Shown here: in pieces, positions 58,655-64,000 of the stretch
How the letters are laid out: the number at the start of each line of letters is the position of its first letter
How positions within the stretch are numbered: the first letter of the stretch is position 1
Source: an uncultured bacterium
GTDB taxonomy: Bacteria; Cyanobacteriota; Vampirovibrionia; Gastranaerophilales; Gastranaerophilaceae
Assembly: GCA_902779645.1 (NCBI GenBank)
Contig: CACZCH010000003.1
Coordinates: forward strand, 62,001 to 126,000
Direction: 5' to 3'
Length of the DNA stretch: 64,000 nucleotides
The notes under the pieces: generated by a model
Database searches by the model: none
What the model was told of the DNA's origin: nothing
Seen by the model: the letters and a program-made list of their open reading frames with translations, nothing else
Program-made: the position numbers and the translations under genes

Positions 58655-59614
58655 ATGATAATGCTTGCGGTTGGTTTATTGTTAAGTATGGTTTTATGTT
58701 TGCTTTTTGGTGTACCTTATATAGATTTTTTAAAGAAAAAAACAATAGGACAATATGTTCTAGATTTGGCGCCGGAAGCTCACGCTAAAAAACAAGGTAC
58801 ACCAACAACGGGCGGTGTTTTTATAATCTCGGCAATTATCCTTGCATCAATTATTACACTCTATATGGCTGAACAGATGGGGAATTCTGCTTGGATAGTG
58901 CTTATAACATTAGGCTTTATGGGATTAGCAGGGCTTCAAGATGATTATTTGAAAATCAAAGGAAAAGAAAACAAAGGCTTAAGCCCGAGAGGAAAGCTTG
59001 TAAGACAAATTTTAATTGCTCTTATTCCTACTATATACGCAATACAACATTACGGGACAGTTATAACTCTTGGTTCAAAAAGCTTTGACGTCGGTTTTTT
59101 CTATCCTGTATTAGCGGTTTTTATAATAACAGGAGCTTCTAATGCTTATAATCTTACAGATGGTTTGGATGGACTGGCTGCATCAACAGGCATTCCAGCT
59201 TTTTTGGCATGCGGAGTTTTGGCTTTTGTAAGCGGACATACTGATATAGCTATAATATCTGCAACAGTTGTTGGTGCTTTGATTGGTTTTTTAAGATACA
59301 ATAAACCGAAAGCTCAAGTATTTATGGGGGATACAGGTTCTCTTGCTTTAGGCGGATTGTTAGGCACATTATCTGTTATGGGAAGATTTGAACTTCTGCT
59401 TGCAATATTCGGCGGAGTGTTTGTTATGGAAACTTTGTCAGTTATTATTCAGGTTACAAGTTATAAACTTACAGGCAAAAGAGTTTTCAAAATGTCGCCT
59501 ATTCACCATCATTTTGAGCTATGCGGACATAGCGAATTGAGGATTGTAAAAGAGTTTGCTATTGTATCTTTAATTCTGTCTATAATTGCAATCGGGCTGT
59601 ATTTCTTTATCTAA
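58655..59614 (+). CDS. mraY: Phospho-N-acetylmuramoyl-pentapeptide-transferase MraY
   Basis: Makes lipid I from UDP-MurNAc-pentapeptide and undecaprenyl phosphate in the inner membrane. A 319-residue protein with about ten helices: HAKKQGTPTTGGVFII, LQDDYLKIKGKENKGLSPR (catalytic Asp pair), NAYNLTDGLDGLAAS, FMGDTGSLALGG and MSPIHHHFELCG. AGAGGAG precedes the start. It is alone here, not in a mra/dcw cluster. Confidence 0.96.
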   Translation: MIMLAVGLLLSMVLCLLFGVPYIDFLKKKTIGQYVLDLAPEAHAKKQGTPTTGGVFIISAIILASIITLYMAEQMGNSAWIVLITLGFMGLAGLQDDYLKIKGKENKGLSPRGKLVRQILIALIPTIYAIQHYGTVITLGSKSFDVGFFYPVLAVFIITGASNAYNLTDGLDGLAASTGIPAFLACGVLAFVSGHTDIAIISATVVGALIGFLRYNKPKAQVFMGDTGSLALGGLLGTLSVMGRFELLLAIFGGVFVMETLSVIIQVTSYKLTGKRVFKMSPIHHHFELCGHSELRIVKEFAIVSLILSIIAIGLYFFI

Positions 59615-59624
59615 ATTAAAGAAA

Positions 59625-59667
59625 CCCCTCTTTAGCAAAATAAATAAAGCCTGCTAAAGAAGGGAGG
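59625..59667 (+). terminator. Long stem-loop after mraY
   Basis: CCCCTCTTTAGCA and TGCTAAAGAAGGGAGG form a near-perfect stem with a 14-base loop. No T-run follows; GGGAGG in the right arm could serve as a ribosome-binding site for the next short frame, giving a possible sequestration switch. Confidence 0.5.
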
Positions 59668-59675
59668 ATTGAGCG

Positions 59676-59723
59676 ATGAGGATTCTTTATTATGATAAAG
59701 CTATTCCGCTGATACCACATTAA
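59676..59723 (+). CDS. Possible 15-residue leader peptide before rdgB
   Basis: A frame of 15 codons (MRILYYDKAIPLIPH) with GGGAGG 8 bp upstream, inside the mraY-rdgB gap and 42 bp before rdgB. The ribosome-binding site lies in the stem of the preceding hairpin. No homology can be judged at this size. Confidence 0.3.
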   Translation: MRILYYDKAIPLIPH

Positions 59724-59765
59724 ACTTTAGTACTATCGATATAAATAAATAAAAAGGTATAAAAT

Positions 59766-60341
59766 ATGAAAATAGTTTTGGCATCATCAAATAAACATAA
59801 GGTTCAAGAGATAAATGATATTGTGAAATCATTAAATTTACCTCTTGAATTTATACTTCCGCCAGAAGGTTTTGATCCGATAGAGAATGGAGAAACTTTT
59901 GAAGAAAACTCTTATATAAAAGCAAAAGAAGCTTGGAAACTTTCTAAAACATGGACGTTGGCGGATGATTCAGGATTATGTATCGATGCACTCGGGGGAA
60001 AACCGGGAATACATTCGGCAAGATATGCTGAAACTCCGGCTCTAAGAATTGAAAGAGTTTTAAACGAGCTTGAGGGTGTTCAAAACAGAAAGGCTCATTT
60101 CACTTGTGTAATGACACTTATTAATCCGCAAGGCGAAGTAGAATACAAATATATGGGAATTTGCGAAGGATCTATTATTGAAGAAACACGAGGAACAAAC
60201 GGATTCGGATATGACCCGATTTTCTTGGTAAAAGGTGATACAAGAACTATGGCAGAATTAAGTAAAGAAGAAAAAAATCGAGTTTCTCATCGTTCTATCG
60301 CTCTAAGACACATTCTTAGTTATTTACAGCAGTTGATTTAA
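59766..60341 (+). CDS. rdgB: XTP/dITP pyrophosphatase RdgB
   Basis: Clears non-canonical purine nucleotides (HAM1 family). Motifs: VLASSNKHKVQEINDIV, FEENSYIKAKEAW, LADDSGLCIDALGGKPGIHSARYA (in two parts), GFGYDPIFLV and SHRSIALRHI. Length 191 is standard. The small gene for a MIF homologue follows 44 bp later. Confidence 0.96.
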   Translation: MKIVLASSNKHKVQEINDIVKSLNLPLEFILPPEGFDPIENGETFEENSYIKAKEAWKLSKTWTLADDSGLCIDALGGKPGIHSARYAETPALRIERVLNELEGVQNRKAHFTCVMTLINPQGEVEYKYMGICEGSIIEETRGTNGFGYDPIFLVKGDTRTMAELSKEEKNRVSHRSIALRHILSYLQQLI

Positions 60342-60385
60342 TAAAGGAATATTAATTTTTGTAGTGTTTAAAAAAGGAGGAATTT

Positions 60386-60730
60386 ATGCCTTATATTGAA
60401 GCAAAATTGAGTATTAAAATAGATGAAAAACAAAAAGACGATATACAAAAAAAGCTTACAGATGCGGTTTCTGCCGCTTTCTCAAAACCAAAATCTTATA
60501 TTATGACAAATATTGAGGATTCAAAATATTTGTATATGGGCGGGCAAAAAGCAGAAAAAGGAGCTTATATAATTATTCGTTCGCTTGGTTCTGTTTCAAA
60601 AGCTTCATGTCAAAATGCAACAAATGAAATATGCAAAATGCTTTCTAATGATTACGGATTAAACGGTTCAAATATTTATATAACCTACCATCCGGTTGAG
60701 TTCTGGGGTTGGAACGGAAGTATGTTTTAA
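60386..60730 (+). CDS. MIF/tautomerase-superfamily protein
   Basis: 114 residues starting Met-Pro, so that cleavage of Met gives the catalytic N-terminal proline of the tautomerase superfamily. The size (about 114 rather than 60-70) and the pattern match macrophage migration inhibitory factor: KKLTDAVSAAFSKPKSYIMTNIED, LYMGGQKAEKGAYIIIRSLGS and the end NIYITYHPVEFWGWNGSMF, which parallels the MIF YINYYD...VGWNNSTF. Probably a cytosolic keto-enol tautomerase; substrate unknown. AAAAGGAGG precedes the ATG. Confidence 0.88.
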   Translation: MPYIEAKLSIKIDEKQKDDIQKKLTDAVSAAFSKPKSYIMTNIEDSKYLYMGGQKAEKGAYIIIRSLGSVSKASCQNATNEICKMLSNDYGLNGSNIYITYHPVEFWGWNGSMF

Positions 60731-60772
60731 TATCTCTCACTTATATACGTGAGTGCAAAAGTTCTTGTAATA

Positions 60773-60781
60773 TGGTATAAT
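60773..60781 (+). promoter_or_regulatory. Extended -10 promoter of sugar transferase gene
   Basis: TGGTATAAT, a TGn-extended -10 box, 40 bp before the ATG. Same form as at 46688-46696. Confidence 0.5.
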
Positions 60782-60821
60782 TACAAAGGTTAATAGTGTT
60801 ATATTAGGAGCTTTGAAAAGT

Positions 60822-62159
60822 ATGAATTATATATATGGATTTATTGATGCCTTAATTGTTGCAGGTATTGTTTACCTAATGTTTTCGCCATTACAGCCGA
60901 GTGTACAGCAAATAACTGCGATAATTGTTATATCTATTCTGTTAACAATAGGCTTACTTAGTGCAAAAGGAATATATTCAAAAACAGGTTATAAGCTGAA
61001 AGACTACTGTACAATTTTTGAAGGAGTTGCAGTATCATTTGTGATTATGTCGATTATGGCTTTTATTCTGGGTACGGAAGCTATGGTTGTCATACTTCTG
61101 GTATTCAGCGCTATGCTAATTTTCTTAGCTTTTACGTTGTTTCGAATTATTGCTTGGTTTATTTGCAAGGTATGCAATAAGACAAAAAATGTCTTAATCG
61201 TAGGTGCAGGTCAGGACGGAAAGCTTATTGCAGAGGAGATTAAACAAAGACCGGAACTTAAGCTTAATGTAGTCGGATTTTTAGATGACAACATGAATAA
61301 TATTGAAGACGAGGATTCTTCTATAAACATTCTAGGGCTTACATGTGACTCGGAAGCTGTTATAAAAGATAACAATGTAAAAATCGTAATTGTTGCAGTT
61401 AAATCACGTATGGATTCAGATATTCTGACCGACTTAGTTAAAGGTATTCCTCTGGGTGTAAAAGTATGGAGAATGTACAGATTTTACGAAAAAATCACAC
61501 ACAAATACCTTGTTTCAAAAATGTCGGTAAACTGGCTTTTTTACGACTGTGTAAGAAGAAAAGCCCTCATTTATGCATCACTTAAGCGTTTCTGTGATGT
61601 AATATCATCTATTGCAATTTTAATCTTAACTTTACCGCTTTCCATAATTGCAGCAATAGGAATTAAGCTTTCAGATTTAGGTCCTATATTCTTTACACAA
61701 ACAAGAATGGGTAAATTTGGGAAGCCTTTTAAGATGATTAAATTCAGAATTATGTACCAAGACAAAATTGCAGATGATTTTGATGATGATGTGAATGAGA
61801 TTACATCAGACGACCAGAGAATGATTCCTTTCTGTAAAATCTTAAGAAAATTCCATATAGATGAACTTCCTCAGATGATTAACGTACTTAGAGGTGACAT
61901 GAGTATAGTCGGCCCGCGCCCCGTCAGAGAAGAAGTTTACTACGAAAATAAGGAAAGTATTCCTTTCTGGGAATGCAGAAACTGGGTTCGTCCCGGTTGG
62001 TGCGGCTGGCAGCAGCTTAAGGTAAACGAACCGACTCCTGAACAAAGAGTAGGATATGATTTATACTATATTAAACACCAAAATTTACTTTGGGAAATTG
62101 CTATATTTATTGAGTTCATCGGTAAAGTAATTATAGGAAAAGCCCGCGGGAGTAAATAG
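60822..62159 (+). CDS. Undecaprenyl-phosphate sugar-1-phosphate transferase (WbaP-type)
   Basis: Starts assembly of a surface polysaccharide by placing a sugar phosphate on the lipid carrier. 445 residues: four or five N-terminal helices, a Rossmann-like middle part (NVLIVGAGQDGKLIAEEI) and the bacterial transferase domain (KRFCDVISSIAILILTLPLS, FTQTRMGKFGKPFKMIKFR, DELPQMINVLRGDMSIVGPR). I take the ATG at 60822, 11 bp after AGGAG; a TTG at 60813 is too close to that site. Which sugar is moved is not known. Confidence 0.92.
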   Translation: MNYIYGFIDALIVAGIVYLMFSPLQPSVQQITAIIVISILLTIGLLSAKGIYSKTGYKLKDYCTIFEGVAVSFVIMSIMAFILGTEAMVVILLVFSAMLIFLAFTLFRIIAWFICKVCNKTKNVLIVGAGQDGKLIAEEIKQRPELKLNVVGFLDDNMNNIEDEDSSINILGLTCDSEAVIKDNNVKIVIVAVKSRMDSDILTDLVKGIPLGVKVWRMYRFYEKITHKYLVSKMSVNWLFYDCVRRKALIYASLKRFCDVISSIAILILTLPLSIIAAIGIKLSDLGPIFFTQTRMGKFGKPFKMIKFRIMYQDKIADDFDDDVNEITSDDQRMIPFCKILRKFHIDELPQMINVLRGDMSIVGPRPVREEVYYENKESIPFWECRNWVRPGWCGWQQLKVNEPTPEQRVGYDLYYIKHQNLLWEIAIFIEFIGKVIIGKARGSK

Positions 62160-62185
62160 GTGGTATCTAAGTTTAATATTACAAA

Positions 62186-62218
62186 AATGCGGTTTTGATT
62201 TTTATCAAAACCGCATTT
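62186..62218. terminator. Terminator between sugar transferase gene and purA
   Basis: AAATGCGGTTTTGAT and its complement with a 4-base loop, in the gap between two convergent gene ends. Confidence 0.82.
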
Positions 62219-62238
62219 AAGTGTTATTCTTGTTATTT

Positions 62239-63516
62239 TTAATCAACAAAAATTGTCTGTTCTCTATCCGGTCCTACGCTTATTATACCGATAGGTGCCC
62301 CAATTAAATCTTCTACTTTAGATATATATTTTTTTGCATTTTCAGGCAAATCTTCATATTTTCTTATGTCGCTTAATGAAGTTTTCCACCCCGGCATGGT
62401 TTCATAAATAGGTTCCAAATATTTATGAATAAATACATCCGTCGGGTATGAAGTATAAACCTTATCATTTCTGCAATCTTTGTAAGCTACGCAAATTTTT
62501 ATTTCATCAAAAGAATCAAATACATCTATCTTAGTTAGCGCAACTTTTGTAATTCCGCCAACAAGAACAGCATATTTCATAATAACTGAGTCAAACCAAC
62601 CGCACCTTCTCGGTCTTCCTGTTGTTACGCCGAATTCGTGTCCGATATCTTGAATTTTTTTACCTGTTTCATCCGTAAGCTCTGTTACGAAAGGCCCTTC
62701 TCCGACACGCGTTACATAAGCTTTTGTAACACCGACAACTTCTTGAATCATAGCCGGGCCGTATCCGCTTCCGGTAGCAGCTCCGCCTCCGATTGGATTT
62801 GAACTTGTTACAAATGGGTATGTTCCGTAGTCTATATCAAGCATAACTCCTTGAGCTCCTTCGAAAAGGACTGTTCTGTCTTTGTATCTGTTTAATAAAT
62901 CCTGCCAGTCGAAAGCAACGTAAGGTCTAAACAGATCTGCATACTTTTCGCAAAGCGAGATTATGCAATTCTTTGTATATGGTTCAAGACCATATACTTT
63001 TTCCAATTGTTTATTTTTTATCGGTAAAATCATATCAAGTTTTTCCGATAGTGCTTCATAAGAGTACAAATCTTGAATCTTTAGCCCGATTCTTTGCATT
63101 TTATCAGTATAAGTAGGTCCTATCCCTCTTTTTGTTGTACCAATTTTGCCCTTACCGGCATTAGCTTCGCTCCAACCGTCAACCTCAATGTGATACGGCA
63201 TTGTGATAGAAGCTAGCGGTGATATTTTAAGGTTTTTAAAATTAACTCCTTGAGCTTTTAATTCATTAAACTCTTTTTCAAAAGATTCAGGGTGTATAAC
63301 TGTACCTGCACCGATGAAACAAATTGTTTTGTCATACAAAATGCCTGACGGAATCAAGTGAAATTTATATGTCTGACCGTTTGCAACAACTGTATGACCT
63401 GCATTACAACCACCTTGGTATCTTATTATTAAATCAGCTTTTTCTGCTAATAAATCAGTTATTTTAGCCTTACCTTCATCACCCCATTGTGCACCAATAA
63501 CGACTGTATTTTTCAT
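62239..63516 (-). CDS. purA: Adenylosuccinate synthetase
   Basis: First committed step from IMP to AMP. Seen in the 425 residues: VVIGAQWGDEGKAKITDLL (the P-loop GDEGKGK has Ala for the second Gly), RYQGGCNAGHTV, GTTKRGIGPTYTDK, LFEGAQGVMLDIDYGTYPFVT, TGRPRRCGWFD and ALTKIDVFD. Otherwise canonical. A terminator-like hairpin lies before its start, so it may have its own promoter. Confidence 0.96.
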   Translation of the reverse strand: MKNTVVIGAQWGDEGKAKITDLLAEKADLIIRYQGGCNAGHTVVANGQTYKFHLIPSGILYDKTICFIGAGTVIHPESFEKEFNELKAQGVNFKNLKISPLASITMPYHIEVDGWSEANAGKGKIGTTKRGIGPTYTDKMQRIGLKIQDLYSYEALSEKLDMILPIKNKQLEKVYGLEPYTKNCIISLCEKYADLFRPYVAFDWQDLLNRYKDRTVLFEGAQGVMLDIDYGTYPFVTSSNPIGGGAATGSGYGPAMIQEVVGVTKAYVTRVGEGPFVTELTDETGKKIQDIGHEFGVTTGRPRRCGWFDSVIMKYAVLVGGITKVALTKIDVFDSFDEIKICVAYKDCRNDKVYTSYPTDVFIHKYLEPIYETMPGWKTSLSDIRKYEDLPENAKKYISKVEDLIGAPIGIISVGPDREQTIFVD

Positions 63517-63540
63517 TTTAATTCACTCCTTAAAATTTAA

Positions 63541-63562
63541 AAGACCGGTATAAAACCGGTCC
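63541..63562 (-). terminator. Terminator/attenuator before purA
   Basis: On the minus strand GACCGGT and ACCGGTC form a stem with a 5-base loop followed by TTTTAAATTTT. It ends the small Cys-rich gene and lies 25 bp before the purA ATG. Confidence 0.75.
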
Positions 63563-63569
63563 TATAAAA

Positions 63570-63764
63570 CTATTGTTGAGCTTGTTTTGCAGCTCTTTGT
63601 TTTGCCTGTACGTCAAGCATCGAATTATGTGCCATCATATATACAGAACAAATTTTATAATTCTTTAAATACCAAGCACAGTTCTCTTGCATACATACAA
63701 TTTCTACTTGTGAGCCAACGCTCATTAGCGGACATAAAGGTATTGCTTTTTCATCTGATGCCAT
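63570..63764 (-). CDS. Small Cys-containing conserved protein
   Basis: 64 residues with spaced cysteines: LCPLMSVGSQVEIVCMQENCAWYLKN in order (CP, C, C) and YKICSVYMMAHN. The pattern CPLMS...C...CAWY...C is familiar from unnamed small proteins of Clostridia and Melainabacteria, which may bind a metal or Fe-S cluster (inference). The C-terminal tail is Lys/Gln/Ala-rich. It lies between the NfnA-like gene (10 bp) and purA. Function unknown. Confidence 0.75.
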   Translation of the reverse strand: MASDEKAIPLCPLMSVGSQVEIVCMQENCAWYLKNYKICSVYMMAHNSMLDVQAKQRAAKQAQQ

Positions 63765-63774
63765 CTTATATCTC

Positions 63775-64000
63775 CTATATTGTTGCTTTCAATAAATTAC
63801 AATTTTCATCTCGTTTGCGTTCTTGATCTTTGTATATTTTGGTTCTGTTTATAACCTCATCAAAGTCAATCTCGTGGGCATTAAAATCCGGCCCGTCGAC
63901 ACAAGCAAACTTAGTTTTTCCGCCGACTGTCAAACGGCATGCACCGCACATACCTGTTCCGTCAACCATTATCGGGTTCATACTTGCCTCCGTATAAATC
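63775..64000 (-). CDS. NfnA/PyrK-like FAD-NAD(P) ferredoxin reductase subunit, C-terminal end
   Basis: The frame stays open to the right edge, so the gene begins outside the window; an ATG at 63981 is internal. The visible end, ASMNPIMVDGTGMCGACRLT, then GGKTKFACVDGPDFNAH, holds the Cys ligands of the [2Fe-2S] centre in the NfnA/sulfide dehydrogenase-type FNR-like flavoprotein subunits, which move electrons between NAD(P)H and ferredoxin. This is normal in anaerobes. In such units the larger glutamate-synthase-like subunit is usually adjacent. Confidence 0.85.
   Translation of the reverse strand, partial: IYTEASMNPIMVDGTGMCGACRLTVGGKTKFACVDGPDFNAHEIDFDEVINRTKIYKDQERKRDENCNLLKATI

Noticed and set aside
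59625-59765. Known riboswitch ahead of rdgB
   Set aside because: I could not match the sequence to any riboswitch consensus I know.

Overview
The window looks like a chromosomal piece of a low-GC, non-photosynthetic relative of cyanobacteria: Melainabacteria/Vampirovibrionia, most likely the gut order Gastranaerophilales. This is inferred from gene content only. The cell is diderm (BamA-type Omp85, Skp/OmpH, many Sec signal peptides), yet it divides with SepF, a mix typical of Cyanobacteria/Melainabacteria. It carries flagellar hook genes and oxygen-defence genes of an anaerobe (flavodiiron protein plus rubredoxin). Several proteins begin with an Asn-rich leader ending in an SF/NF-x-A/G motif that I cannot match to any described signal. 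I see no photosynthesis genes, phage, IS element or CRISPR array. Layout: 1-2.3 kb, end of a flagellar hook operon (fliK end, flgD, flgE). 2.4-3.9 kb, yggS-sepF. 3.9-10.4 kb, mostly minus strand: two AAA+ ATPases with matching N- and C-terminal tags, a Cys-based phosphatase, cca, rsmE and a YkgJ-type protein. 10.5-19.3 kb, plus strand, envelope: PBP1a, a PurH-like pseudoenzyme, bamA, skp, a soluble FlhA-type export-gate domain protein, then a membrane thioredoxin, CcdA and a small Cys-Pro-Phe protein. 19.6-22.4 kb, minus strand: rnhA, ankyrin protein, HIT protein, speE, and a HEAT-like protein. 22.5-29.5 kb, a tight plus-strand run: unknown helical protein, ruvX, DUF1292, an ATPase-less Clp-N array, tilS, hpt, flavodiiron protein, rubredoxin. 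29.5-35.9 kb, minus strand: murJ, spoIID-like, cysS and a glucan-dikinase-like protein. 36.2-41.9 kb, the ribosomal run infA-rpmJ-rpsM-rpsK-rpsD-rpoA-rplQ-truA-rplM-rpsI, whose spacers contain palindromic repeats. 42-49.2 kb: topA, a small ORF, a CHASE2 adenylate cyclase, and eda-kdgK-csaB. 49.3-54.7 kb: yidC with a large extracytoplasmic insert, two tagged paralogues, queA, tRNA-Gly, a MarR regulator, a secreted protein, tRNA-Glu and map. 54.7-64 kb: LysM protein, a GAF-GGDEF-HD-GYP protein, a shortened lipoamide-dehydrogenase-like enzyme, mraY, rdgB, a MIF homologue, a sugar-phosphate transferase, purA and the end of an NfnA/PyrK-like flavoprotein. The main themes are envelope building (PBP1a, BamA, Skp, MurJ, MraY, YidC, SpoIID-like, CsaB, WbaP-like), translation and tRNA modification, and lineage-specific novelty. 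The strongest leads are the shared N-terminal tag (six proteins, including both AAA+ ATPases), the soluble FlhA-like protein, the Clp-N array, the PurH-like pseudoenzyme, and a repeat family in the ribosomal operon whose two copies show compensatory changes in two predicted stems. No database search was possible; family names rest on motifs, length and gene order.
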